From GCA-2748055 sp043797815 (GTDB taxonomy: Bacteria > Bacteroidota > Bacteroidia > Bacteroidales > GCA-2748055), in contig JAZDPG010000076.1 of the NCBI GenBank assembly GCA_043797815.1, positions 1 through 64,000 of the forward strand: a DNA stretch of 64,000 nucleotides. Direction: 5' to 3'. The notes under the pieces are model-generated. The model did no database searches. It was not told the origin of the DNA and saw only the letters and a program-made list of their open reading frames with translations. How positions within the stretch are numbered: the stretch's first letter is position 1; every line of letters begins with the position of its first letter. A program made the translations under genes and the position numbers. Shown piece after piece: positions 1-9,160 of this stretch.

Positions 1-1
1 C

Positions 2-127
2 GAAATCCTACAAATACTCAGCATATCTCTGCTCGACAAAACACCTATAAAAGAGATACTTACGAAATGCGATTACAAAGATGTCAAAGAACCAAATAAT
101 AATCAATTAATAATCAGTGGGTTTTAA
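2..127 (+). mobile_element. C-terminal tail of an IS4-type transposase (5' end outside window)
   Basis: An open frame enters from the left edge and ends at TAA 125-127, giving 41 residues. The stretch ILQILSISLLDKTPIKEIL resembles the C-terminal end of IS4-family DDE transposases common in Bacteroidota, where a LSISLxxKTP motif lies close to the terminus. Only this tail is inside the window, so neither the catalytic residues nor the left inverted repeat can be seen. The palindrome CACTAGTG follows within 20 bases but I cannot assign it as the IS end. The family call rests on this short motif. Confidence 0.5.
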
Positions 128-161
128 GTGCCCACTAGTGAAATGATTTATAAGAAAAGAC

Positions 162-1262
162 ATGAAAAAAATCTTTACCCTGACCATCCTGGCCATAGGC
201 CTGACGGGTTTTGCACAGGGTGACCCGGAACCCCAGTCCGGCTTCCTGAACGGACATCCCGATGACTATCTGCCGCCCTATATCTGGAAGGTCAGTGGCT
301 TCGGGGAGCGGCCCGACTGGTCCCATGACGGGACCCACATTCTTTTCGTGGATAAGCCCATGGGCGAGGTATACGAAATGGAATTGTCTACCGGCATCAT
401 CAGCCCCAAAACCCGCCACTTTAACCATCATGGATTCACCCGGGCCATGTACCTGTCCAACGGGGATATCCTGCTTTCCGGTCCCAACGAGACCTTTGAT
501 GCCACCGATCCGGCTGAACGCGACCGTGCACGCGACATGTGCTGGCTCTCCGTACTGGACAAAAGCGGAACAAGGAAACCAGTCCCGTTGGGAACCCTCT
601 GCGCCGAGGGAGCGGCTGTCTCAAGAACCCGGTTGAAAATTGCATGGACACACCGTGGCCGTCAATTCCCGGAGATGGGCATCAACCACGCCATAATCCT
701 CATGGCTGAAATCGTCTATGAAAATGGTATTCCGCGCCTGGATAAGCAGCAGGTGGTTTTCGACTCCCGCCAGCTGCCTTTTAAGCTGGGAAATTCAAGC
801 CTGGAAACCCAGAACCTTGTGCCGCCGGAGGATACCCGGCTCACTTTCGCGGTGTATACCATTGAAGATGGAAAAAACACCGAGGCATTTCTGCTGGATA
901 CGGAAACAGGGCTATACACGAACCTGACCAAATCTCCCTGCTGCTATGACGAGCCCGAGGGGGTCTTTCCCGACGGACAGTATACCTGTGTGGAACATGG
1001 CCCCAGCCGGGAGAGCGCCTGGCCCCTTATTGATCTGTTTAAATTAAGACTTGACGGATCGGGTGAGATGCAACGGCTCACCTATTTCACCGATGTGAAA
1101 GGCTATAAAGCCAGTCAGGGCGTTGTTTCCGATGATGGAAAATACCTCTGTTTCCAGATCGGGAAAGCGGACCAGGAAGCCGGGGTGGGTTTCGGATTCT
1201 ATATCATGGATCTCGAAGCGGCTAAAAATGACCTTGAACCGTTTCAGAACTTTGCAGAATGA
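162..1262 (+). CDS. Exported TolB-like (PD40) beta-propeller protein
   Basis: A 366-residue protein with an N-terminal signal peptide (lysines at 2-3, hydrophobic core about 4-18, likely cleavage after FAQG). The body has repeated blade-like strands of the type 'PDWSHDGTHILFVD' and 'VVSDDGKYLCFQ', as in WD40-like PD40/TolB propellers. This fits a periplasmic or surface binding domain; no catalytic residues are evident. The stop overlaps the next start as ATGA at 1259-1262, so the two genes were probably co-translated. The neighbour is a glycosidase-like lipoprotein, now broken, so a role in handling a carbohydrate ligand is possible but unproven. Confidence 0.6.
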   Translation: MKKIFTLTILAIGLTGFAQGDPEPQSGFLNGHPDDYLPPYIWKVSGFGERPDWSHDGTHILFVDKPMGEVYEMELSTGIISPKTRHFNHHGFTRAMYLSNGDILLSGPNETFDATDPAERDRARDMCWLSVLDKSGTRKPVPLGTLCAEGAAVSRTRLKIAWTHRGRQFPEMGINHAIILMAEIVYENGIPRLDKQQVVFDSRQLPFKLGNSSLETQNLVPPEDTRLTFAVYTIEDGKNTEAFLLDTETGLYTNLTKSPCCYDEPEGVFPDGQYTCVEHGPSRESAWPLIDLFKLRLDGSGEMQRLTYFTDVKGYKASQGVVSDDGKYLCFQIGKADQEAGVGFGFYIMDLEAAKNDLEPFQNFAE

Positions 1263-2084
1263 AAAACAAACTGGGCATCTGCCTCTTATCCTGTGGTTTG
1301 GTCCTGGCGGCATGCTCGCATACTCCGGCCTCAAAGGTATCCATTCACTACAACTCCCGGTCTCCAACGCTCTCTTACGGTGCAGGGAGGCTCACAAGTC
1401 AACTGGCTGCCTCCGGTTTTTTGGTGTCGGAAGAGGCTTTGGGCACCAAAGCCGGACCTGATCAGAGCAGAGAATTATCCGGAGGCCACACCTTTCAGTG
1501 ACCAGGAACTAAAGGAGTGGCAGGCGTTCTGGAAACAACTTTTCAATATGGCCCGGGAGCGAGGAATCGAAACCTACCTGGTGAACTGGAATATCGTGGT
1601 CTCCTCCGAATTTGCAGATGCCTATGGAGCAGATGTGCACAATGACCTGTCAGACCAGGTGAAGAGATACATCCGGGAGTCGGTTACACAACTGATCAAC
1701 GAATACGAGGACCTGACCGGGCTGGGGGTAACCCTTGCCGACTGGATGGGGAACTGGGGGGAACAGAAAATGAGTCCGGCTGACAGGGAACAGTGGATCC
1801 GGGAGTCTTTCGTGGAGGGGATGCATCAAGCGGACCGGAAAATTAAATTCATCCACCGTGCCGTGCTGGCCGGCGATCCGGAAGAGATGCGGAGGGTAAT
1901 CGACGATGCCGCTCTTCCCGGGAAAACAATCGTGGAAGTAAAATTCAACTGGTCCCATGCCCATTCCACGCCCTGTCGTTACCTTATACCGATAAAAGGT
2001 CAATTATCATTGATGCTTGAAAGTTCTCCGGTCGCAGGCAAAAGAGTGTTCCGGTGCTCTATAGACAGGACATTGAATAGCTAA
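1259..2084 (+). pseudogene. Broken glycosidase-like lipoprotein gene (middle deleted, two frames)
   Basis: The first frame (1259-about 1455) encodes a lipoprotein signal ending in LVLAAC and the start of an N-terminal domain (YGAGRLTSQLAASGFLVS) typical of exported glycosidases of the GH20/GH67/GH115 type. The homology then continues in a different frame from about 1468, with a TIM-barrel-like stretch (ARERGIETYLVNWNIV, then TGLGVTLADWMGNW, then IKFIHR) up to about 1970. After that the reading is not protein-like. The piece between the N-terminal domain and this barrel fragment is missing, so the gene appears to have lost an internal segment and its C-terminus. The exact family is uncertain. 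A new protein from the second frame is conceivable but unlikely. Confidence 0.6.
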
Positions 2085-2139
2085 GCTTAAATAGTTAATT
2101 ATAAGTCAAGTAAACAGAAATATGTCAGGGATGACCCGG

Positions 2140-2379
2140 ACAACACGCTGTGAAATCCGGCCTGGGTGTCCCGATGATGAAAACAGGCGTACCGACCTGG
2201 AATTTGTTATGCAGGGAAGATAAAGTCGAAGAGGTTTGCCATTCCCTGCCGTATGATTCCGCTTCTTTTTCTACGTAGTAACCCTCCCGTGAAAGCTTGT
2301 GATCCAGGCTGGCCAGGCCATACACCAGAACTGCGGTGGCGGTGGCAGCCTGTTCCTTGTGCGGAGATTCATCGTTTGA
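2140..2379 (-). pseudogene. Possible remnant of a second glycosidase N-terminal domain
   Basis: On the minus strand a frame without a good start reads VYGLASLDHKLSREGYYVE and, a little later, TPVFIIGT. That pattern (short helix, Gly, Val strand, then a hydrophobic strand ending in Gly) resembles the N-terminal domain of the same kind of glycosidase seen in the adjacent broken gene on the other strand. It is followed by sequence with no recognisable domain. I see no other gene between 2085 and 2438. This is a low-confidence reading based on pattern only. Confidence 0.25.
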
Positions 2380-2438
2380 GGTTTAAATTGGAAAAAGAAG
2401 CTCCAAATTTAACAGATAAAATTGCTTTTGACTAACTT

Positions 2439-3749
2439 ATGCCCTCTGCAAATAAGAACAACGCCATGGGCAAAAGGGACCAGACACTGACAACCATCAA
2501 AACCCTGCTCAGCACGGGACTGCTCGCAATCACCGTGGTGCTGACCGTCCAGTTGATCTTTCTGGCCAAAGAGAACCAGGAACGAAAAATCGACCTGGCA
2601 GAGATCAACCATGTACGATACGGCCTGCTGAATGCAGATGCATGGAAGGAACAGGTCACGCTGATCATGACCAAAAGGATCCTTGAGTTTGACCTCACTC
2701 CCGAAAACCGGGGGGAGCTCCAGGAGAGCCTGGAAATCATAATGTATGGTTTGCTGGATGACCTTGAGGCAGTGATCGAGGAGCGGACCTCGGGCCAGTT
2801 TGCAGGGATGAAAAAATGGATCGCCGGAATGGTGCTGGATGTGAACCAGCTCAGGGACAGTGTGCCCACCTATGCCGGCCAGGTGCTGGATGAGATCAAC
2901 AAACCTTCCACCAAAAAAGCGGTCCAGACCTACCTGTCAGACAAACTGGGTGACCTCTCTGACGCCACCTACAACCTGGACAGCCTGGGACTTGTGGATG
3001 AAATCCTGTTGAAATACGACGCTCCCGATGAAGCGGAATGCAAAGCAATGCTCAGGACAGATATTGATCAGAACACAGAAGTGATCAACTTCCGCGTCAT
3101 GCTGATCCTGCTCTTTGTCCTGTTGATCTTCCTTTTAAATACCATCACCCGGGCACCGATGACCAGGTTTCAGTCCCCGCTGCTGATCCTCTCCTCGGCA
3201 TGCCTGCTCATCGGCGGTATCATTACACCCATGATCGACCTGGAAGCCCGGATCGACATGCTTCAGTTTCAGCTGATCGGGGAGATGGTTGTGTTCAGGG
3301 ACAACATCATTTTCTTTCAGAGCAAGAGCATCACCGACATCGTGGAGATCCTGATCAGGGAGGGTTCGTTCGAAATGATATTCGTGGGCATCCTGATCTT
3401 TACCTTCAGTATCGTATTCCCGGTCTCCAAACTGGTCTCCTCTTACCTCTGGTCACTTCATATCGGGAAGCTCAATGAGAACAGGCTGATCCGCTTCTTC
3501 GTGATGAAATCGGGAAAATGGTCCATGGCCGATGTGATGGTCGTGGCCATTTTCATGGCTTACATCGGCTTCAACGGAATTGTGGGAAGTCAGCTCGACA
3601 TATTGAAGAAATCATCCGAAGCGGTGGATATCTTCACCACCAACGGGACCGCGCTGCTGGGCGGGTTTTACCTCTTCCTCTCATTCTGCATTTCAAGTCT
3701 GGTGCTCTCAGAGATCCTGGTCAGGAAATCCCAGAATCCAAATGAATGA
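2439..3749 (+). CDS. PqiA-like multi-pass membrane protein with N-terminal periplasmic region
   Basis: A 436-residue protein. One membrane segment lies near residues 22-43, followed by about 160 polar residues, then four or five membrane segments from about 215 to 425. The C-terminal half carries the paraquat-inducible protein A signature: a hydrophobic helix ending in PVSKL, then a cytosolic loop with 'GKWSMADVMVVAIF'. PqiA proteins work in envelope lipid transport in Proteobacteria, usually with MCE proteins, but no MCE gene is seen here. The first Met is at 2439; Met-10 at 2466 is an alternative start. The stop overlaps the next start (ATGA at 3746). Confidence 0.75.
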   Translation: MPSANKNNAMGKRDQTLTTIKTLLSTGLLAITVVLTVQLIFLAKENQERKIDLAEINHVRYGLLNADAWKEQVTLIMTKRILEFDLTPENRGELQESLEIIMYGLLDDLEAVIEERTSGQFAGMKKWIAGMVLDVNQLRDSVPTYAGQVLDEINKPSTKKAVQTYLSDKLGDLSDATYNLDSLGLVDEILLKYDAPDEAECKAMLRTDIDQNTEVINFRVMLILLFVLLIFLLNTITRAPMTRFQSPLLILSSACLLIGGIITPMIDLEARIDMLQFQLIGEMVVFRDNIIFFQSKSITDIVEILIREGSFEMIFVGILIFTFSIVFPVSKLVSSYLWSLHIGKLNENRLIRFFVMKSGKWSMADVMVVAIFMAYIGFNGIVGSQLDILKKSSEAVDIFTTNGTALLGGFYLFLSFCISSLVLSEILVRKSQNPNE

Positions 3750-4690
3750 AACAGATCGCTGTCATTGATACCGGGTATGAATCCTATGCATACGAGCATC
3801 AACTGTTTGCATACCTGGGATATGAGCTGATCATCTATGAAGGCGAAGAGAAAGGGGGAAGGCGGCCCTTTGAATTCGCCGGGAGCGCAGAAGGGATCCT
3901 GGTAAGAGACCGGAAGGTGGGGCCTGCTGAAATGGCGCTCATGCCCAAACTGAAAGCCATTGTCAGGTATGGGGTGGGCTACGACAACATTGACCTGGAA
4001 GCAGCCCGGGAACGCTCCATCCGTGTATCCAATGTGCAGGGCTATGCCAGTCATTCGGTATCCGACCATGCCCTGGCACTCATGTTTGCCTGTACCCGCA
4101 ACCTGCAGGGTAAACGGGAAGGATCCTTCGGCGTTCCTCCCAGGAAAGAAATTATGGAGTTGCACAACAAGACCCTGGGTATCATCGGTATCGGAAGGAT
4201 CGGAAGCCAGCTGGCATTGAAGGCCTCTTCCCTGTTTAAAAGGATAGTGGCCTTTGATCCCTATAAATCATTGGAGTATATGACCAGGCTGAATGTAAGC
4301 CGTGTAGCGTTGCCGGAGCTGCTCCGGGAAAGCCATGTGATCAGCCTCCATTGCAGCCTGAGTGATGAAACCCGGCACATCCTGGATGATTCCGGGTTTG
4401 AGATGATGGCACAAAAACCGGTCGTCATCAATACATCACGCGGACCGGTCATCGCGGAAAAAGCCCTTCTGGATGCATTGAGGGAAGGAAAGATCCACAG
4501 TGCCGGACTGGATGTATTCGAACAGGAGCCTCCGGGTAAGGGGCAGGCAGAGCTCCTCGGACACCCCCTGGTTGTCACCACTCCCCATGTGGCATGGTAT
4601 TCAGAAAATGCGGTGAAAACCCTCCAGAAGCGGGCTGCGGACAACATGGCAGGATTGCTTCTTGGTAAGCAGGTTGATGATGAATTGTAA
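3746..4690 (+). CDS. D-isomer-specific 2-hydroxyacid dehydrogenase
   Basis: A 314-residue NAD-dependent dehydrogenase of the 2-hydroxyacid/phosphoglycerate dehydrogenase superfamily. The Rossmann motif GIGRIG is near residues 147-152. The family's catalytic trio is present: Arg about 231 (NTSRGPV), Glu about 260 (VFEQEPP) and His about 280 (TPHVAWYS). Substrate cannot be read from the sequence; the CtBP/glyoxylate-reductase branch fits as well as 3-phosphoglycerate. It starts inside the PqiA stop, so the two are translationally coupled. The next genes on the same strand include a D-amino-acid-type PLP enzyme, consistent with a small hydroxy- or amino-acid catabolic set. Confidence 0.88.
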   Translation: MKQIAVIDTGYESYAYEHQLFAYLGYELIIYEGEEKGGRRPFEFAGSAEGILVRDRKVGPAEMALMPKLKAIVRYGVGYDNIDLEAARERSIRVSNVQGYASHSVSDHALALMFACTRNLQGKREGSFGVPPRKEIMELHNKTLGIIGIGRIGSQLALKASSLFKRIVAFDPYKSLEYMTRLNVSRVALPELLRESHVISLHCSLSDETRHILDDSGFEMMAQKPVVINTSRGPVIAEKALLDALREGKIHSAGLDVFEQEPPGKGQAELLGHPLVVTTPHVAWYSENAVKTLQKRAADNMAGLLLGKQVDDEL

Positions 4691-4700
4691 AAGCAGAGTT

Positions 4701-5216
4701 ATGAAACAAACACTATTGATCAGTGTGGCCTTGCTGGGTTTCCTTGCGGCAGGACTTGAGGGACAGGATCAAGGCCAGTGGCCTGCCGGTTCTTCCTCCA
4801 TCTCCTTCTATGCGGGCACCCTGGGAATTGTCACTCCCCTTTCTGTGCAATACGAACACCTCTGGCATAAAAAGAAGGTACACACCGGAATCTCCGCCGG
4901 GATCACCAACTCATTCTTTTGTGATGGGGAGTCTGGCAATGCTTTCCTGGGCGCTTACCTGGCCATGGTTTTCATGACCGGAATGGATGAACACCATTTT
5001 GAGGGAAGGATTGGTGCCTCCTATCACCCCATATACCTTTTCCCTGATTTCGGAACAAAGAATGAGGAAATACCTTTCATGCCGGTCATCACCCTGGGCT
5101 ACAGGTTCCAAAAACCCGGGGGCAACCGGTTCTACCGCGTTTCAATCGGTACCGGGGGTATCGGTGCCGGAATTGGATTTGTGCTTAAACAGCCTGTTCA
5201 TAATGAAAAAGAGTAA
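4701..5216 (+). CDS. Small exported protein of unknown function, possible outer-membrane barrel
   Basis: A 171-residue protein read from ATG 4701, which gives a clean signal peptide (KQT, then a hydrophobic core ending LEGQDQ). The longer frame from 4662 lies inside the upstream dehydrogenase and is less likely. After the signal peptide the sequence is rich in Gly and aromatics with alternating strands (ISFYAGTLGIVTPLSVQYEH, and a closing FYRVSIGTGGIGAGIGF), as in small beta-barrel or lipocalin-like outer-membrane proteins. I do not recognise a named family. It is 10 bases after the dehydrogenase and 11 bases before the PLP enzyme, so it is probably in the same transcript. Confidence 0.6.
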   Translation: MKQTLLISVALLGFLAAGLEGQDQGQWPAGSSSISFYAGTLGIVTPLSVQYEHLWHKKKVHTGISAGITNSFFCDGESGNAFLGAYLAMVFMTGMDEHHFEGRIGASYHPIYLFPDFGTKNEEIPFMPVITLGYRFQKPGGNRFYRVSIGTGGIGAGIGFVLKQPVHNEKE

Positions 5217-5227
5217 CAGAGACACCC

Positions 5228-6316
5228 ATGCCCACCCTGCTCCTCGATAAGAAAAAATGCCTCCGTAACGTGGAGAGAATGGCCCGGAAGGCGGCTGATA
5301 AAGGTCTCTCCTTCCGCCCCCATTTCAAGACCCATCAATCGGCTGAGATCGGAAGCTGGTTCAGAACATACGGCGTCTCCTCTATTACCGTCTCCTCCTT
5401 CAGAATGGCAGCCTACTTTGTACGCTCCGGGTGGAAAGATATTCTGGTGGCCTTCCCATTCAACCCCCATGACCTGGCCCGGCTCAATGCACTGTCCGGA
5501 TCAGCCAGGATCGCCATCCTGCTGGACCATCCTGCCACGCTGCCCTTTCTTGAACGACTGGATCGTCCGGCGGACTTCTACGTGGATATTGATACCGGGT
5601 ATGGCCGAACGGGATTAAAATCCGAAGATACGGAGGGTATTGAAAACCTGCTCAAAGCCAGCCACTCCAACAAAAAGTTGCACTTCAGTGGATTTTACTG
5701 TCACGCCGGTCACTCCTATAAATCAGCTGATCCGGGAATCAAAAACTGGATCCACCAGAAGGCCAGGCAGGACCTTGCCAAATTGAAAAAGCAGTTCAGT
5801 TCCCATGATCCACGGGCCCTTTACGGGGACACACCCAACTGCAGCATCCAGGAGAATTTTAATGGGATTGATGAGATCACGCCGGGTAACTTTGTCTTTT
5901 ACGACCTGATGCAGCATTCTCTGGGTTCATGCGCACCGGACGATATCGCTGTGGCCATGGCCTGTCCTGTCACGGGAAAATACCGTGATCCCCGCAGAAT
6001 GGTCATCCATGGAGGGGCGGTTCATTTTTCAAAGGAATCAATGTCGAAGGATGGCCAGGTGGTGTTCGGCCAGGTGGCCAGTGTTGATGTTAAAAACGGC
6101 CAAGCAGAAAAGGGATGGGATCCTTTGCCCGACGGGCCTTTTCTGACCGGTATCTCACAGGAACACGGCATTATTGAGAAGTGTGAAAGAATTGATGACC
6201 GGACGGGCATCGGGGACCTGCTTTATATCCTGCCGGTGCATTCCTGCCTTACGGCCAACCTGATGAAGGAGTACAGAACCCTGGAAGGGGACCTGATCCA
6301 AACCATCAACGCCTGA
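5228..6316 (+). CDS. D-threonine aldolase / D-serine dehydratase-like PLP enzyme
   Basis: A 362-residue protein of the alanine-racemase-fold type III family. The PLP lysine is expected at Lys34 in FRPHFKTHQ, a hallmark of D-threonine aldolase and eukaryotic-type D-serine dehydratase. The C-terminal metal site is also present as H338-x-C340 (PVHSCLT), known in this family to bind zinc or another divalent metal. The expected reactions are cleavage of D-threo-hydroxyamino acids or elimination from D-serine. The product could be passed to the upstream 2-hydroxyacid dehydrogenase, but that is inference. Its stop faces the end of a minus-strand gene across about 70 bases without a clear terminator. 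Confidence 0.85.
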   Translation: MPTLLLDKKKCLRNVERMARKAADKGLSFRPHFKTHQSAEIGSWFRTYGVSSITVSSFRMAAYFVRSGWKDILVAFPFNPHDLARLNALSGSARIAILLDHPATLPFLERLDRPADFYVDIDTGYGRTGLKSEDTEGIENLLKASHSNKKLHFSGFYCHAGHSYKSADPGIKNWIHQKARQDLAKLKKQFSSHDPRALYGDTPNCSIQENFNGIDEITPGNFVFYDLMQHSLGSCAPDDIAVAMACPVTGKYRDPRRMVIHGGAVHFSKESMSKDGQVVFGQVASVDVKNGQAEKGWDPLPDGPFLTGISQEHGIIEKCERIDDRTGIGDLLYILPVHSCLTANLMKEYRTLEGDLIQTINA

Positions 6317-6388
6317 TCTTACCATGCATTTTGAATATTTGATTTGCAATTTACATGGTTAATTGGACTGGCTGAATTGATGGAAGAA

Positions 6389-7198
6389 CTATGACCGCGG
6401 TTTCCCGTAAACGTGATCCCCGATCTTCCTGATGCGTTCCATCTCCACTTCAGTGAGCGGACCGGAGTCCAGGGTCTTCAGGTTCTCACGCAACATCTCA
6501 TGGGTCCGTGCACCGGTCATGCAGACATCCACCGCAGGGTTGCTCAGTACAAAACGGTAACATTCCGTGGCCGTCAGGGGTTTTTCTCCGGGAGGCATCC
6601 TGCTCTCTTTCAGAAGTTGCCCCCAGCGGGTAGCCGTAAAAGAGATCATGCCCGGACGATTCTCTCCACCGCAATAGGGAAAGACATCCTTTTCGGCCCC
6701 GCTGTTGGCTGCATTGTACCTCACCTGGAAAATATCGATCCCGCTGTGATCCGCCAATGCGGGAAACAGCTTCCGGTTGTGGCCCGACAGCCCCAGGTAA
6801 GCAACCAGCCCCTTATCTTTCAGGCTGTTGCCAAAGTCCATCAGTTGCCAGCGCGGTCTGGAAGGATGGTAACCCAGCATCAGGACATCCACATGGTCGA
6901 GGCCCATCTTACTCAACCCCCTGTGAAAATGGCCCTTTCCGATCAAAGGTGAATGGGTGTACTCCATCAGACAAACCACCAGTTTGTCACGTTGCCCCCT
7001 GGCCTTGATATTCCTGATGGCTTTGATCATCTCTTCGGACCGGCCTTTTATAAAAGTGCCAAGCACGAAATAGTTGCAGCCCCTTTCAAAGGCCTCCTCG
7101 AATGCCGCTGCAGGAGCCCCGTAGCTGGATGATATCCCCAAACGGCCCACCAGAAGGCCGGTTCGCCCAAGGATCACGGGTTCACTGAATGTTGTCAT
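6389..7198 (-). CDS. Aldo/keto reductase-like protein with shortened barrel
   Basis: A 269-residue protein beginning with the aldo/keto-reductase strand 'LGRTGLLVGRLGIS' and continuing through 'MGLDHVDVLMLGYHPS' and 'GLVAYLGLSGHNRKL', all typical. The usual catalytic pattern D-x4-Y near residue 50 is not clear here: the corresponding region reads CNYFVLGTF, and the Lys and His of the tetrad are not obvious in their usual context. It is also shorter than the usual 300-330 residues. It may therefore be a divergent or non-reductase member. It starts 58 bases after the archaemetzincin stop on the same strand, so it could be the last gene of the 7.3-15.5 kb operon. Confidence 0.65.
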   Translation of the reverse strand: MTTFSEPVILGRTGLLVGRLGISSSYGAPAAAFEEAFERGCNYFVLGTFIKGRSEEMIKAIRNIKARGQRDKLVVCLMEYTHSPLIGKGHFHRGLSKMGLDHVDVLMLGYHPSRPRWQLMDFGNSLKDKGLVAYLGLSGHNRKLFPALADHSGIDIFQVRYNAANSGAEKDVFPYCGGENRPGMISFTATRWGQLLKESRMPPGEKPLTATECYRFVLSNPAVDVCMTGARTHEMLRENLKTLDSGPLTEVEMERIRKIGDHVYGKPRS

Positions 7199-7256
7199 CT
7201 CACCGTATGTTTACTATAAATGTAGCATAAATCATTTGCAAATGGGGTTAACCCGG

Positions 7257-7805
7257 CTAGAGGCTCATCTCTTCAATGCGGTTCAATTCGGCCCTGCAGC
7301 GCTGACAAAAATGCCTGTTCTTCTGGTCCAGGTCCTCAACATAGGTACTTGACCGCATGACACATACCGGATTGCTGCAGTGGATCAGTCCGAAGGTGTG
7401 TCCCAGTTCGTGGATGATCACCTTTGTGAAGCGATCGATGAGCAGCTGGTAATCAGGAGCAAGACCGTAGTGTTCATTTTTCAAACGATACAGAGAGGCC
7501 ACCCCGGTATAGCCGTTCAGTTTTGCCTGACCAAAAATGTAGGTAAGGATGGGAATATAAAGGTCGACCCGTACCATGCCGATGACCTTGATTGCATCGC
7601 TGGGAGCCCGCTGGGAGATCATGTGCAGCAATTTATTGGCATCATACTGCCTGCGTCCCGGATTGTAGAAATGGCTGATATCGAGACTGCAATCTCTCAG
7701 CTCCACAGGATAATGAAACTCCCGCGAAACATCCGCTGCGACCCTTTCTGTCAGTTTCTTTTCGAAAAGTCCGCACGACACCAGTATAATAGCCGGGCCC
7801 TTCAA
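7257..7805 (-). CDS. Archaemetzincin-family zinc metalloprotease
   Basis: A 182-residue protein with the full archaemetzincin signature: the zinc site HELGHTFGLIH at residues 132-142, followed by Cys143, Cys148, Met150 and the pair Cys167/Cys170. In this family the three His bind the catalytic zinc, the Met is the metzincin Met-turn and the four Cys form a second zinc site. Length is as usual for the family (about 180-200). There is no signal peptide, so it should be cytosolic. It starts 5 bases after the stop of the sigma-54 regulator, so it is almost certainly co-transcribed with it. Its substrate is unknown; the position suggests a link to the redox operon. Confidence 0.9.
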   Translation of the reverse strand: MKGPAIILVSCGLFEKKLTERVAADVSREFHYPVELRDCSLDISHFYNPGRRQYDANKLLHMISQRAPSDAIKVIGMVRVDLYIPILTYIFGQAKLNGYTGVASLYRLKNEHYGLAPDYQLLIDRFTKVIIHELGHTFGLIHCSNPVCVMRSSTYVEDLDQKNRHFCQRCRAELNRIEEMSL

Positions 7806-7810
7806 GCGGA

Positions 7811-9148
7811 TTATTCCTGTTTGATTTTGTATTTTTTAATCTTGTTGTAGAGTGTCGCACGGTCCACATTCAGCGCCCTGGCCGTACGTGAAATGTTCCA
7901 TCCGTACTTCTCCAGGATCCTGGTAATATGTTTTTTCTCGAGGTCATCGAGGCTCTCGATGGAACTGCTCATCACCTCCCGCCCCATGGGCAGGTCCTTC
8001 AGGCGGATCACCTTGCCGTTGCCCACCACAATGGCCCGTTCAATCATGTTCTCCAGTTCCCGTACATTGCCCGGGTACTCGAACGATTCCAGGTGCTTCA
8101 TGGCAACCGGATCGATGGAAATCATGTCCCTGCTCATGGAACTGCAGTACTTCATAATGAAATGGTTCACCAGTCCGGGGATATCACCGGGCCGTTCCCG
8201 GAGTGGCGGGATCCTGATGTTTACCACATTGAGACGGTAGTAAAGGTCTTCCCGGAAGGTTCCGCTATGGACCATCTCCTTCAGGTTGCGGTTGGTGGCA
8301 CAGATCACCCTGAAATCAGATGTAATCTCCTTGTTTCCTCCAACCCTTACAAATGATTTGGACTCCAGCACACGCAGCAGTTCCACCTGCATCTTGGGGG
8401 AGATGGTCCCGATCTCATCCAGAAAAATGGTTCCGCCGTCTGCCATTTCGAACCGCCCTTTCCGGTTGAACGCAGCACCCGTAAAGGCCCCCTTTTCATG
8501 TCCGAACAGTTCGCTCTCCAGCAGGCTCTCCGAGAGAGCACCGCAGTGCACACTGATCAGCGGGAAATATTTCCTTGGGGAGTTGGAATGGATGGCCCTG
8601 GCCACCAACTCCTTTCCTGTTCCGCTCTCCCCGGTAATGATCACCGAAGAATCGGAGGGAGCAACCTGCTCCACCTCCCTTAATACCCTCTTCAGGGGCT
8701 CGCTCTCCCCTACAATATCCTCCACATTCACAAGGGTGGTCATGTGCTCCTTCAGGTTTTCATTCTCCGCTTTCAAAGCCACCTGGGTGGCCGCATTGCG
8801 GATCAGATGCGACAGATCGTCCGGATCGAAAGGTTTGGTCACATAGTCGAAGGCCCCCTCCTTGAGTGCCTGAACGGCCGTATCCACCGAAGCAAATGCC
8901 GTCATGATAATCACTATGGGAACCCGCGGCAGGGCCCTGATCCTCCGGTGCATTTCCATACCATCCATCCCGGGCATCTTGATGTCAGCCAGGACAATAT
9001 CAAACTCCTTCTCATCCAGGAGAGACAGTGCTTTCTTGGCATTCTCGGCGGTTTCAACACGGTAACCGTCGTCGATAAACCAGTTATAGAGGGAGTCTCT
9101 CACCGACTCCTCATCGTCAACGATCAGAATTGATATGCGATTGGGCAT
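7811..9148 (-). CDS. Sigma-54-dependent NtrC-family response regulator
   Basis: A 445-residue three-domain activator. The receiver has the phospho-acceptor Asp55 (VLADIKMPGMDG) and Lys106 (TKPFD). The AAA+ domain has Walker A GESGTGKE at 173-180 and the sigma-54-contacting loop GAFTGA at 220-225, both intact. A Fis-type helix-turn-helix ends the protein (NISRTARALNVDRATLYNKI). It follows its kinase by 12 bases and is expected to bind enhancer sites and activate a -24/-12 promoter. The only strong candidate in the neighbourhood is the promoter of this same operon at 15516-15530 with palindromes at 15598 and 15687, which would give positive autoregulation. Confidence 0.95.
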   Translation of the reverse strand: MPNRISILIVDDEESVRDSLYNWFIDDGYRVETAENAKKALSLLDEKEFDIVLADIKMPGMDGMEMHRRIRALPRVPIVIIMTAFASVDTAVQALKEGAFDYVTKPFDPDDLSHLIRNAATQVALKAENENLKEHMTTLVNVEDIVGESEPLKRVLREVEQVAPSDSSVIITGESGTGKELVARAIHSNSPRKYFPLISVHCGALSESLLESELFGHEKGAFTGAAFNRKGRFEMADGGTIFLDEIGTISPKMQVELLRVLESKSFVRVGGNKEITSDFRVICATNRNLKEMVHSGTFREDLYYRLNVVNIRIPPLRERPGDIPGLVNHFIMKYCSSMSRDMISIDPVAMKHLESFEYPGNVRELENMIERAIVVGNGKVIRLKDLPMGREVMSSSIESLDDLEKKHITRILEKYGWNISRTARALNVDRATLYNKIKKYKIKQE

Positions 9149-9160
9149 GAGCTTCTATTT

